A DNA stretch of 12,556 nucleotides from Solirubrobacterales bacterium (GTDB lineage: Bacteria; Actinomycetota; Thermoleophilia; Solirubrobacterales; Solirubrobacteraceae). The number at the start of each line of letters is the position of its first letter. Positions within the stretch are counted from its first letter, which is position 1. The stretch spans positions 1 to 12,556 of the forward strand of contig JAOPZO010000255.1 in NCBI GenBank assembly GCA_025964065.1, written 5' to 3'. Below, piece by piece: positions 1 to 6,310 of the stretch. The notes below the pieces were generated by a model. That model was not told where the DNA came from. It saw nothing but the letters and a program-made list of their open reading frames with translations, and made no database searches. A program made the translations under genes and the position numbers.

Positions 1-237
1 ACCCCGGGCTGGCTCGCGGTGCACGGACACACGCACCGGCGGCGCCTCTGGGCGGCGACGGGAACGCACCCGCACGCGGCGTCCGGGCCGACGCGCGGAC
101 GCGTCGCAGCGGGCGAGGACCGCCTGCTCGCCTGTCCCGGGGCACTGACGGGCGCCCGGCCCACCTGGCTGCTCGTCGACCTCGACGCACGGACTCTCGA
201 GTGGGTCCGGCTCATGCCGCCACGGCCCGGCTCCTGA
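1..237 (+). CDS. Metallophosphoesterase, C-terminal part only
   Basis: The gene is cut by the window's left edge; the visible frame runs from base 1 to the TGA at 235-237 (78 residues). The diagnostic feature is GWLAVHGHTHRRRLW near residues 3-17, containing the Gly-His-Thr-His motif that supplies the last metal ligands of calcineurin-like phosphoesterases. Later LLACPGALTGARPTWLLV matches the usual ending of small bacterial members, where an (N/C)PGs-type turn is followed by a strand and a DLDARTLEWVRL strand. An ATG at 19 falls inside the motif, so it is not a credible start. Family knowledge says these are two-metal cytosolic phosphodiesterases or phosphatases. The substrate cannot be inferred without the N-terminal half. 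Confidence 0.75.
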   Translation, partial: TPGWLAVHGHTHRRRLWAATGTHPHAASGPTRGRVAAGEDRLLACPGALTGARPTWLLVDLDARTLEWVRLMPPRPGS

Positions 238-350
238 CGCGCGGGTCGGCCCCGGGAGGCGAGGCGCTGCTCCTCGACCACTTCAACGAGGCGGGCACGG
301 GAATCCTCGTGTCCGGGGTGGCCGCTGCGACCCCACGGGCCCGCTCCCTC

Positions 351-500
351 CTCGGTCCGCGTGCGCCCTTCGGCGTCCGTGCATGTGAGCCGAACACCGT
401 CGCGGGTCTCGCGTAGCTCCTGGACGACGCAGTTCAGTCGCACGTCGAGCGGGGCGGCGAGTGCCTCGATGAACGTGCTGAAGCCGTCGTGGAGGGCCCA
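351..500 (-). pseudogene. Possible remnant of an amine-oxidase-like flavoprotein
   Basis: The 238-629 gap has no convincing gene. Read on the minus strand from 500 to 351, one frame gives about 50 residues beginning RWALHDGFSTFIEALA, then LDVRLNCVVQELRE and DGVRLTCTDAEGRT. That pattern (a Gly-containing loop, an amphipathic helix, xLDVRLNxxV, then a DGVxLTCxDG hairpin) is the middle of flavin amine oxidases and protoporphyrinogen-oxidase-like proteins. The similarity stops on both sides, there is no start codon, and no FAD-binding GxGxxG segment is nearby, so it would be a decayed fragment. The match is from memory and could be chance in a stop-poor GC-rich sequence. Confidence 0.3.
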
Positions 501-592
501 CCGCGCTCGGCTCGCGAGGCTCGTGGCCTCGCGCGAGCGCGACTGGGACGTCCCCCGACGCGTGCTGTCCGGCCGCTGAGGGGCCGCCCGGC

Positions 593-623
593 TTGACGGT
601 CGGCGCCGCGGCGCGGGAAGCTT
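593..623 (+). promoter_or_regulatory. Possible promoter of the nitrilase-family gene
   Basis: TTGACG (593-598) and AAGCTT (618-623) lie 19 bases apart, and the second box ends 6 bases before the ATG at 630. This matches the spacing of the other leaderless starts in this window. The same stretch contains GGGAAG (615-620), which could instead serve as a weak ribosome-binding site. The two readings cannot be told apart from sequence. Confidence 0.25.
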
Positions 624-629
624 CGCAGC

Positions 630-1613
630 ATGCGAATCGCCGCCGTTCAGCTTGAGGCCGCCCGCGCGGACGTCGCCGAGAACCTGCGCAGGTGCGCGGC
701 ACTCGTCGACGAGGCGGCCGCCGCCGGCGCCGAGTGGGTCGTCCTGCCCGAGTTCTTCACGACGGGCATGGGCTTCGATCCGGCGATGGCCGACGCCGCG
801 ATGCCGCCGGACGGGGCCGGTCTGCAACTGCTGCAAGAGCTCGCCCGGCGCCACGGCGTCGTCATGGGCGGCTCGTTCCTCTGCCGCGACGCAGACGGGC
901 ACAATCGCAACGCGTTCTTCCTCGTCGACGCGGACGGCACCGTCCTCGGCCGCCACGACAAGGACCTCGCCACGATGTGGGAGTCCTGCTACTACACCGG
1001 CGGCGAGGACCCGGGGGTGCTCGCCGGGCCCGACGGACTGCCGGTCGGCGCCGCGGTCTGCTGGGAGCTCATGCGCACCCAGACCGTGCACCGGCTGCGG
1101 GACCGCGTCGACCTTCTCGTGGGCGGCTCGGCGTGGTGGTCGATCCCGGAGCAGTGGCCCGTTCGCCGCCTGGCTCGCAAGCTCGAGGCGGCCAACGCGC
1201 GGACCGCGGCAGCGGTCGCGCCCGCGATGGCCCGCGCCCTCGGCGTCCCCGTGGTGCACGCCGCGCACTGCGGCGCCATCACCTGCGACGTCCCGATGGT
1301 CCCCGGCCTCCCCTACCGCGGCCACTTCCAGGGCGGCGCTGCGATCGTCGATGCGCGGGGCGGCCTGCTCGCCTGGCGCCCCGCAGCGGCGGGCCCGGGC
1401 ATTGTCGTCGCGGACGTCGAGCCGGGGCGCGTCGCACCGACGCTCGAGGTCACCGACGGCTACTGGCTCCACCCGCGGGGCGCCGTTCCGGCGGCGTTCT
1501 GGAGCTACCAGCGCGCCCACGGCCGCCGCTGGTACGAGCGGAACGCGCGCGGGCGGCCGGCGGAGACGCGGACGCTGGACGAGTTGCTGGGCGCGGCCCG
1601 CCAGCCGGCCTGA
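630..1613 (+). CDS. Carbon-nitrogen hydrolase (nitrilase superfamily)
   Basis: This 327-residue protein has the normal length and full alpha-beta-beta-alpha layout of the nitrilase/amidase superfamily. All three catalytic residues are visible: the general base E41 in VVLPEFF, K111 in GRHDKDLAT and the nucleophile C144 in AAVCWELMR. The N-terminus MRIAAVQLEA is the usual first strand, which supports the ATG at 630. The family hydrolyses non-peptide C-N bonds such as amides, nitriles and N-carbamoyl compounds through a cysteine thioester. Residues 163-180 (VGGSAWWSIPEQWP and following) and the FQGGAAIVDARGGLLAW strand also fit. Substrate subclass is not readable. The protein is cytosolic, with no signal peptide. 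The gene stands alone on this strand, and a weak hairpin follows its stop. Confidence 0.93.
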   Translation: MRIAAVQLEAARADVAENLRRCAALVDEAAAAGAEWVVLPEFFTTGMGFDPAMADAAMPPDGAGLQLLQELARRHGVVMGGSFLCRDADGHNRNAFFLVDADGTVLGRHDKDLATMWESCYYTGGEDPGVLAGPDGLPVGAAVCWELMRTQTVHRLRDRVDLLVGGSAWWSIPEQWPVRRLARKLEAANARTAAAVAPAMARALGVPVVHAAHCGAITCDVPMVPGLPYRGHFQGGAAIVDARGGLLAWRPAAAGPGIVVADVEPGRVAPTLEVTDGYWLHPRGAVPAAFWSYQRAHGRRWYERNARGRPAETRTLDELLGAARQPA

Positions 1614-1618
1614 CGCGC

Positions 1619-1650
1619 GCGACCGCTTCTCGCGGGTCGCCGGGCGCCTT
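1619..1650 (+). terminator. Weak hairpin after the nitrilase gene
   Basis: GCGACC (1619-1624) can pair with GGTCGC (1635-1640) across a 10-base loop, just after the stop at 1611-1613. A CTTTGCT stretch follows after GC-rich bases. The T run is only three long, so intrinsic termination is plausible but poorly supported. Confidence 0.22.
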
Positions 1651-1695
1651 TGCTGTGGATCGGCAGGCACCGGCGCTTCAACCGCCGCCGCGCGG

Positions 1696-2124
1696 ATGGC
1701 GCCGTCAGTGCCAGACATCGTCGCCGGCCAGAGAGCAGCGCCGATGTTGCCGAATCGAGGGTTGCTTCAGCGGCGGGTCGACGGTGAAGCGTTCCCCGAC
1801 CTCTTACAGCAGGGCTACGAGCTCATCGGTGGTCGGCGAGCGGAGGTCGGCGACGACCGTGACGCCACGACGTTGAACTGGACCAAGCGCGGCCGGGCAC
1901 TGGACTACACGATCGTCTCGGGGACGGGCAACGCCGATGATGACGCCGCAACCGAAGCGCGCGCCATAACGACCTCGGCGCGCAAGGTGTGGATCACCAT
2001 GCAGCCGATTGGCGGTCGTCTCGTCCTCAAGACCGAGCGGCGCAAACGCACGGTGCTCGTTACGGTTCGGCCGGCCCCGTCGAGACTCACCCAGGATCTT
2101 CGACGGGTCATGCTGCGGGGGTAG
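1696..2124 (+). CDS. Hypothetical protein, about 127-143 residues
   Basis: I do not recognise this family. The frame is open with fairly good codon choice and gives a basic protein containing GEAFPDLLQQGYELIGGRR, DYTIVSGTGNADDDAAT, then two beta-like segments KVWITMQPIGGRLVLK and KRTVLVTVRPAPSRLTQ. The starts available are ATG 1696 and ATG 1744. The conserved-looking part begins near residue 20 of the longer form, so the shorter start (127 residues) is equally possible. No signal peptide or membrane segment is seen. The opposite strand has an Arg/Ser-rich ORF over part of the same bases, which looks like a shadow. The gene lies at the left edge of the accessory-looking segment, and its third-position bases are less G/C-biased than those of the nitrilase gene. 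Confidence 0.45.
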   Translation: MAPSVPDIVAGQRAAPMLPNRGLLQRRVDGEAFPDLLQQGYELIGGRRAEVGDDRDATTLNWTKRGRALDYTIVSGTGNADDDAATEARAITTSARKVWITMQPIGGRLVLKTERRKRTVLVTVRPAPSRLTQDLRRVMLRG

Positions 2125-2233
2125 CCGTCAAACCGGCGCTGTCGGCGGCAATCGGACTTCGTACGCAGGCTTCGCCGGACCAGACGCCGTCCAAGCGACC
2201 ATCGAGGGCCCGGGACCTCCCGGCTCAAGCGGG

Positions 2234-2249
2234 TGTCGTCCGAAGCACC
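2234..2249 (+). repeat. 16-base repeat, copy 1
   Basis: TGTCGTCCGAAGCACC here is identical to 3993-4008 and resembles 2592-2605. It is followed at 2259-2266 by TAGGCTGC, which also follows the 2592 copy. The 2125-2306 stretch around it has no supported gene. It also contains the perfect 10-base palindrome GGCTGCAGCC at 2261-2270. Confidence 0.5.
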
Positions 2250-2306
2250 GGTCCAACGTAGGCTGCAGCCCATCAACGAGCCTCGGGCCGTGAGCACATA
2301 CCACTG

Positions 2307-2542
2307 TTGAAGGTCGCTTCTGAGTACCGCTGCGGCTGCGGTTCTATCGAGTATCGCCGGCATGGAACGACGGCCCGGATGTGATCGTCGAAGGCGACGC
2401 CAATTCATGGCTCATGATGTTCCAGAACGAGGACCGGCTTACAGAGCCTGAGCACGTCGCTGGCTACGGCCCGCGCCCGGAGAATCTCGACGTCGACGCA
2501 ATGCAGCCGGACCTCCAGGTGGAGCCTGACTGGTTCGACTGA
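2307..2542 (+). pseudogene. Frameshifted small ORF with a CGCG motif
   Basis: Two frames together read like one short protein. From a possible TTG at 2307 the first frame gives KVASEYRCGCGSIEYR. About 2355-2370 the sense continues in the -1 frame as WNDGPDVIVEGDANSWLMMF, then NEDRLTEPEHVAGYGPRPEN and MQPDLQVEPDWFD, ending at the TGA 2540-2542. The second frame is open from 2324 but has no ATG, GTG or TTG before a GTG at 2381. The acidic C-terminal part has natural-looking composition, unlike the Arg/Ser-rich shadow frames. I do not know the family. A sequencing error or a true frameshift would both explain it; alternatively, only a short ORF from 2381 is real. Confidence 0.38.
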
Positions 2543-2591
2543 ACCGCGAACGTCACCGGTCCGCAGCAGCTCCCCACGAAGGCGCCGTCCC

Positions 2592-2605
2592 TCGTCGGAA
2601 GCACC
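2592..2605 (+). repeat. Repeat copy 2, one mismatch
   Basis: TCGTCGGAAGCACC differs by one base from the 14-base core of the 2234 and 3993 copies. It lies 33 bases before the start of a TAGGCTGC box, which immediately precedes the GT-C gene. That position would suit an operator or activator site. Confidence 0.35.
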
Positions 2606-2624
2606 ATCCCAGTGTCTGCCTGTC

Positions 2625-2630
2625 TAGGCT
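2625..2630 (+). promoter_or_regulatory. -10-like box for the GT-C gene, leaderless start
   Basis: TAGGCT fits the actinobacterial TANNNT -10 element and sits 7 bases before the TTG at 2638. No Shine-Dalgarno sequence precedes that TTG. A leaderless transcript would explain both facts. No clear -35 box is seen. Confidence 0.45.
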
Positions 2631-2637
2631 GCCCGCG

Positions 2638-3960
2638 TTGCGCACCGTCCCCTTAATCGTCCGGCGCCGTCGCGCAGCTGCGCCCTGGTTGGTCGGTCTG
2701 GCGATCTTGGTGCTGGGTGTGGTTGTTGTGACGCGCTTTCCGATCTGGGCGGAGATCGATGAGCGCGCGCACTACTCCTATGTGCAGAGCGTCGCGGAGG
2801 AGCAGCGGCTACCGCTGATTGACGATCTCGTCAGTTCCGAGGTTCAGGCGATCACCGACAAGACGTGGCCGCGATCTTCGACGCGGTCAGGCGACGGCTT
2901 GGCCGGGCGCTCCTACGAGGCCTTTCAGCCGCCGCTGAACTACCTCCTGGCAGCACCGGCCTTCGCCGTCGTCCCAGATCACCGGCAGAAGGTCTTCGCT
3001 CTGCGGTACTTCAATCTGGCCCTTGTCGGGCTCGCCGGGGCGCTGCTGGTCTTGTTGGCAAAGGGAACCGTTACGCCGCAGCATCGACCCGTGGCGATCG
3101 CGGCGGGCTTGCTCGTCCTGGCTTGGCCTGGTGTCCTGGTTCGGGCTGTCACGGTCTCGAACGCGCCGCTCGAGCTCGTCGTTGCGCCTGCGTTCTTGTT
3201 GACGGCTTGGCTGGCAGTGCAGAGACGGACCGGCCGTTTGCTGCTGGCATCCGGGGTTCTGCTGGGCTTGTGCTTGCTGACCAAGCTCACGCTCGTGTTC
3301 CTGGCCCCAGCGCTCCTGGTGGCCGCTGCGACCTTCTGGCGCGCCCGGCCGAACCTACGTGGACGTATTCCTGCCGTCGCCGCTCTCGCTGCTCCGCCAG
3401 TGCTGCTGGCGCCGTGGCTGCTCGCCAACCGCTCGCGGGTGGGTGATTGGACGGCGAACACGCAGGCGCGAACTCAGCAGATCCCGTTCCTGTATCCCGA
3501 GGGTGCGCCCCGATTCGACTTCGACGACGTGCCTGACCGTGCGATCACGCTCCTCGACGGCGTGTTGCCGCAGGAATGGGACGCGCAGCTAGGTGTTTGG
3601 TGGATTGGCCTCGGCGCTCGCGCGCTCGTCGTCCTTGTCCTGGCGGCGACGCTCGCAGCGCTGCTCTGCGCACAGCCGACGACACGCCGCCAAGTCGCCT
3701 TCTTCGCCATGCCGCTTGCCGTTGGCGGCGCGATCACGGCATGGACGCTCGTGTTCGCCGACTGGGACATCTTCTTGCTCCGGTACTTCCAACCGATCCT
3801 GCCTGCGTCGATCGTCGTTGCCACGGCTGCGCTCGCCGCCCGCCACCCAGCCTGGGCCCGCAGCGGCACGGCCGTCGCGGCAGTCCTCATCGCCGCCCTC
3901 TGGGTCGACATGGCCGGCGCCTTCCTCTTCACGGACATCGGCGACCGCCTAGGCATTTAG
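2638..3960 (+). CDS. GT-C-type polytopic membrane glycosyltransferase-like protein
   Basis: This 440-residue integral membrane protein has about ten hydrophobic helices, the first at residues 15-33. The first outer loop carries E39-I-D41-E42-R-A-H-Y-S-Y, the acidic D(E) motif that GT-C enzymes (PMT/ArnT and DUF2142-like groups) use for metal or catalysis next to a polyprenyl-phosphate sugar donor. Other family-like signatures are YEAFQPPLNYLLAAP (93-107) and RYFQPILPA (382-390). The likely role is transfer of a sugar outside the membrane during cell-surface glycan or protein glycosylation; acceptor and donor are unknown. The TTG start is chosen because it precedes helix 1 and follows a -10-like box by 7 bases. 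Codon use is visibly less GC-biased (many TTG, GTT, GGT) than in flanking chromosomal genes, suggesting a different history. It stands alone and converges with the CAP gene. Confidence 0.75.
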   Translation: MRTVPLIVRRRRAAAPWLVGLAILVLGVVVVTRFPIWAEIDERAHYSYVQSVAEEQRLPLIDDLVSSEVQAITDKTWPRSSTRSGDGLAGRSYEAFQPPLNYLLAAPAFAVVPDHRQKVFALRYFNLALVGLAGALLVLLAKGTVTPQHRPVAIAAGLLVLAWPGVLVRAVTVSNAPLELVVAPAFLLTAWLAVQRRTGRLLLASGVLLGLCLLTKLTLVFLAPALLVAAATFWRARPNLRGRIPAVAALAAPPVLLAPWLLANRSRVGDWTANTQARTQQIPFLYPEGAPRFDFDDVPDRAITLLDGVLPQEWDAQLGVWWIGLGARALVVLVLAATLAALLCAQPTTRRQVAFFAMPLAVGGAITAWTLVFADWDIFLLRYFQPILPASIVVATAALAARHPAWARSGTAVAAVLIAALWVDMAGAFLFTDIGDRLGI

Positions 3961-3992
3961 CTCACGGTTCCCGAGCCACACCGACCCATGCT

Positions 3993-4008
3993 TGTCGTCC
4001 GAAGCACC
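3993..4008 (+). repeat. 16-base repeat, copy 3 (identical to copy 1)
   Basis: TGTCGTCCGAAGCACC recurs 33 bases after the stop of the GT-C gene, in the 93-base gap before the convergent CAP gene. Together with the copies at 2234 and 2592 it brackets the GT-C gene in direct orientation. Copies 2 and 3 are both followed by an (A/CA)TCC tail. Confidence 0.5.
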
Positions 4009-4053
4009 CATCCGGCGTCATGGGCGGCGCCGCTCGCAGCGAGACGCGGCCCG

Positions 4054-4611
4054 CTAGCCGCCGAAGTTGTTGACGTAGACGCCGGCCCGGCCGGTGGCCA
4101 GAGTCTCAGGTGGGTCGTAGCCGATGCCGGTCCCCACTCGAGAGAACGAGACGCGAAGGATGTTCGCCCGGTGCCCGGGACTCGCCATCCAGTCGTCAAC
4201 TATGCGAGCCGGCGTGGCGTTGGCTCCGACACCCCAGTGGATGTTCTCGCCGGTCGTCGAACCGGCGTACCCGGCCTGACGGATGCGCTGGTCGGGCTCT
4301 GTACCGTCGGGGGTCTGGTGGGCGTAGAAGTCTCGGCGGCCCATGTCCTCGGCATGCGTTTGAGCTGCGAGGCCCAGCGTCGGGTCCTCGAGGAACGCGG
4401 GAAGACCAGCTGCGGCGCGGTGCTGGTTGAGCAGGCAGAGCACCGCGCCGCGCGCCTGCGCGGCGCTGGCCTGGGATGGCAGGTCGCTGGAATGAGGACA
4501 GCCGGCCCGGTCTGGGGTGGTGAGTGCTTCGACGCGGTCGTCGAGGACCGGCCACAACAGCGCGAGAGCAACGGCGGCGAGACCGATGAATTGACGGGAG
4601 CGAACGGACAT
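4054..4611 (-). CDS. Secreted CAP/SCP-domain protein (paralog 1)
   Basis: This 185-residue protein has a basic N-terminus and hydrophobic segment (IGLAAVALALLWPVL, 9-23), a signal peptide or signal anchor, followed by a complete CAP (SCP/PR1-like) domain. CAP landmarks are LCLLNQHRAAAGLP (58-71), H98 in DFYAHQTPDG, E122 in TTGENIHWG, H147 in MASPGHRANIL and the terminal strand GVYVNNFGG. H98, E122 and H147 are the cavity residues that bind divalent metal in CAP proteins. C38 and C59 may form a disulfide. Bacterial CAP proteins act outside the cell; their biochemical role is mostly unknown. The ATG at 4609-4611 (minus strand) gives the full signal sequence, with no obvious ribosome-binding site. 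A second CAP protein is encoded at 7053-7688. Confidence 0.88.
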   Translation of the reverse strand: MSVRSRQFIGLAAVALALLWPVLDDRVEALTTPDRAGCPHSSDLPSQASAAQARGAVLCLLNQHRAAAGLPAFLEDPTLGLAAQTHAEDMGRRDFYAHQTPDGTEPDQRIRQAGYAGSTTGENIHWGVGANATPARIVDDWMASPGHRANILRVSFSRVGTGIGYDPPETLATGRAGVYVNNFGG

Positions 4612-4643
4612 AGCGGCGAGCTGGAGCCCGCTTAGACGGACGC

Positions 4644-4946
4644 ATGTCCTTCTTCGGCTGCGCGGAGGTGGCGCTCAAGCCCGTCGGGCGCGGACGCCGC
4701 CGACGAGAGGCCATCGCTTCTCTTCCGAGCACCCATGCTCGGGCCGCGCGCGCACGGCGCCGCGGGACGTTGTGGTGAAGTGCTTCGATCGAAGAGTTCA
4801 AGCCCCAGGACGAGTACAAGACGGAGGTCTGGTTCGAGGTCGACTGGGTGACGCTCGGTTTCGTCGCGGTCGTCGTCCTCTTTCTTCTGCTCCTCGTCGT
4901 GCGCTGGTGGCGCCGGGCTAGACATAAGGCGCGAGCACGCTGTTGA
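4644..4946 (+). pseudogene. Broken small membrane protein ORF
   Basis: The convincing part is 4779-4946: an acidic stretch IEEFKPQDEYKTEVWFEVDW, then one strong transmembrane helix (LGFVAVVVLFLLLLVV), then a basic tail RWWRRARHKARAR, giving an outside-acidic, inside-basic topology. It has no ATG, GTG or TTG start, because a TGA at 4776-4778 closes the frame. In the same frame upstream, ATG 4644 opens a 44-codon Arg-rich ORF ending at that TGA. Either a stop mutation split one roughly 100-residue gene, or only the downstream part is real and has lost its start. The family is unknown. It lies between the CAP gene and the coiled-coil remnant, in the decayed segment. Confidence 0.33.
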
Positions 4947-5130
4947 CCTTTAGGTGCGCTCCTCGTCCAGAGCGACGGTTTCGACGAGATGCGAGCAGGA
5001 GCCCCAATCGATAGAACGTGATGCCAACGCCGGCGTCGTGAGCCACGAACAACGACGGCCCTGACAGGTCATGCGCTGATCCCTCAGCTTGGCTCTTGCT
5101 TCGCCGCTCGAGGTTCGCGATCGAGTTCAC
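4918..5130 (-). other. Weak 70-codon ORF, otherwise unexplained stretch
   Basis: Between the membrane remnant and the coiled-coil gene the only frame of note is a minus-strand GTG ORF giving LSGPSLFVAHDAGVGITFYR in its middle and a basic end. Just upstream, ATG 5134 in another frame gives MSELDREPRAAKQEPS and then stops, so a frameshifted minus-strand gene is possible. I recognise no family, and codon bias is unconvincing. I see nothing else here. Confidence 0.15.
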
Positions 5131-5151
5131 TCATCTGTCTGAAGGACTGCC

Positions 5152-5157
5152 TACCGT
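5152..5157 (+). promoter_or_regulatory. -10-like box, leaderless start of the coiled-coil gene
   Basis: TACCGT lies exactly 6 bases before the ATG at 5164, with no Shine-Dalgarno sequence between. The same box-to-start distance recurs for the peroxiredoxin and the repeat-containing membrane protein. It suggests that the now broken gene once had a working leaderless promoter. Confidence 0.45.
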
Positions 5158-5163
5158 CCTCGT

Positions 5164-5530
5164 ATGTCGGCGTTGAACGCGGAGTCGGAGCTCAAGCGGG
5201 CTCGCGCGGCGCTTGAGAATGCTCGGAAGAAACAGGCGAGCGAGGAGAGGAAGGCTGCCGACGCAGACAGAGCGGCAGCGGGCAAGGAGCACAGCGCAGC
5301 CCGGACTAACAGCGCCTCGATGGCGAAGAGCTACAAGCGCGAGGCGGAGCGCAAGCGAGACGACGCGAATAAAGCGCGGACGAAGGCCGCCGACTCTCCA
5401 CCAAGGCCGCCGCGGCCCAGGGCAAGGTGCACGCCGCGCAGGTGAAGCTCGACAAGGCGCGAGCAGCCGAGCAGGAGAAGCAGCGCAAGGCGCTGGCGGC
5501 GGAGCAGAAGAAGCGCGACGACCAGGCTAC
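5164..5530 (+). pseudogene. Frameshifted and truncated Ala/Lys/Glu coiled-coil protein, N-terminal part
   Basis: ATG 5164 opens a highly charged coiled coil: MSALNAESELKRARAALENA, then KKQASEERKAADADRAAAGK, and later ASMAKSYKREAERKRDDANK. Around 5385-5400 this frame degenerates into Pro/Arg residues, while another frame continues the same composition as STKAAAAQGKVHAAQVKLDK, then EQEKQRKALAAEQKKRDDQA up to about 5527. A single-base indel therefore broke the gene. Beyond 5530 the frame runs antisense to the regulator and loses coiled-coil character, so the C-terminal effector or membrane domain is missing. Similar N-terminal coiled coils with A-G-K-x-x-S-A-A and S-x-x-S-x-A-K-S patterns occur in actinobacterial proteins with varied C-terminal domains, some defence-like as I recall. 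That comparison is memory, not a search. Confidence 0.6.
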
Positions 5531-6040
5531 TCACGCCGCGACAGCGAGTCGCGCGCGCAGCTCGTCCGCCGCGACTTCCCGCACGCGTGCGTCTCCCGCG
5601 CGCAAGGCGTCGAGCAACGCGAGCAATTCCGCCGTGGCGGGCCGGCGGCGAGCGACGCCGACCGCACCGGCGTGCAGCGGCTCGAGGGCCAGCCCGCGCA
5701 CGCTGCCCTCGGCGTCAGGCCACACCGGAGACAGCGGGTCGCTCATCGCGAGCAGGCGATCGAGCGGTGGCGCGGCCCACGCGGTGGGAACGCCGCGCAC
5801 CTCGCCCTGGGGCCGCGCCGGAAAGACGTAGCGCAGGCCGTGCAGCAGGAACTCCTCGACGGCCCCGCGCAGGACGCGCCGACGCTTGGCGTCGTAGAGC
5901 TGGGCGTCAGCCGACCGCGCGAGCGAGCGGTGCACGGCTCCCGGTGCGAGCTCGACGACCTCGCCGACCTCGCGGAGCGTCCAACCCTCCTCCACATCGA
6001 GCAGCGCGACGAGCAGCACGATGTCCTGTCCCTTGAGCAC
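5531..6040 (-). CDS. Winged-helix (MarR-like) DNA-binding regulator
   Basis: From GTG 6040 the frame gives 169 residues: VLKGQDIVLLVALL, a helix-turn-helix WTLREVGEVVELAPGAVHRS with LARSADAQLYDAKRRR forming the recognition helix and wing, then VEEFLLHGLRYVFPARPQGE, GVPTAWAAPPLDRLLA, PVWPDAEGSVRGLALEPLHAG and a C-terminal helix LLALLDALRAGDARVREVAA. This order is familiar from a conserved actinobacterial and proteobacterial MarR-like family that often sits beside a nucleotidyltransferase (AbiEii-like) gene. That pairing is recollection, and no such partner is present here. The frame stays open upstream to 6382, so the GTG start rests on family length and not on a ribosome-binding site. Its stop abuts the truncated coiled-coil gene on the other strand. 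Confidence 0.65.
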   Translation of the reverse strand: MLKGQDIVLLVALLDVEEGWTLREVGEVVELAPGAVHRSLARSADAQLYDAKRRRVLRGAVEEFLLHGLRYVFPARPQGEVRGVPTAWAAPPLDRLLAMSDPLSPVWPDAEGSVRGLALEPLHAGAVGVARRRPATAELLALLDALRAGDARVREVAADELRARLAVAA

Positions 6041-6115
6041 GCCGTCAGCTGGCGTTCGCGGGACGGGTCGGCGCCAGCCGGCGCGCTGACGCCCAATGCT
6101 CGTCGAGGTCCCGAA

Positions 6116-6298
6116 GGGGCGCAGCTTGCCGTTGCCACGCGGCGTCCGCTTCCCCGAGTCCTTGACCCAGGCCGGACCAAGCAGCTTCCGATGGCGGCGT
6201 CCGTCCCCGGACGTCCAGGCCGCGACGTGGACGCGCCCCGTCCTGGTCCGCTCCTCGATGCGGAGGCTGCCCGTGACCCGCCCGTCCTGCTCGCCCAT
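6116..6298 (-). pseudogene. N-terminal remnant of a tyrosine integrase
   Basis: From an ATG at 6298 (minus strand) the translation contains VTGSLRIEERTRTGRVHVAA, then WTSGDGRRHRKLLGPAW and KDSGKRTPRGNGK. This is the arm-binding N-terminal layout of phage/ICE tyrosine integrases (GSI-R-x-R ... W-x-x-x-D-G-R-R-x-x-K-x-x-G). The core-binding and catalytic (R...HxxR...Y) domains are absent, and the next recognisable protein in the same frame is the winged-helix regulator. Its position about 120 bases from the 3' end of tRNA-Arg is the classic address of an integrase gene. The fragment is in frame with the regulator, so a fused 255-residue product is formally possible. Confidence 0.5.
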
Positions 6299-6310
6299 TC
6301 GCCCGCTCCC

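Noticed and set aside
652..1695. 490-codon frame overlapping the nitrilase gene and running into the 1696-2124 ORF
   Set aside because: The part over the nitrilase gene is an Arg/Ser/Pro-rich shadow. Only the portion after about 1696 has plausible protein composition.
1905..2408. Minus-strand 167-codon ORF
   Set aside because: Arg/Ser-rich with no recognisable motif. It lies antisense to the better 1696-2124 ORF and covers the frameshifted small ORF.
3506..3518. 13-base match CGCCCCGATTCGA to the T-arm of tRNA-Arg (6427-6439), considered as an attR scar
   Set aside because: It lies inside the GT-C coding sequence, encodes sensible residues there, and is short enough to occur by chance.
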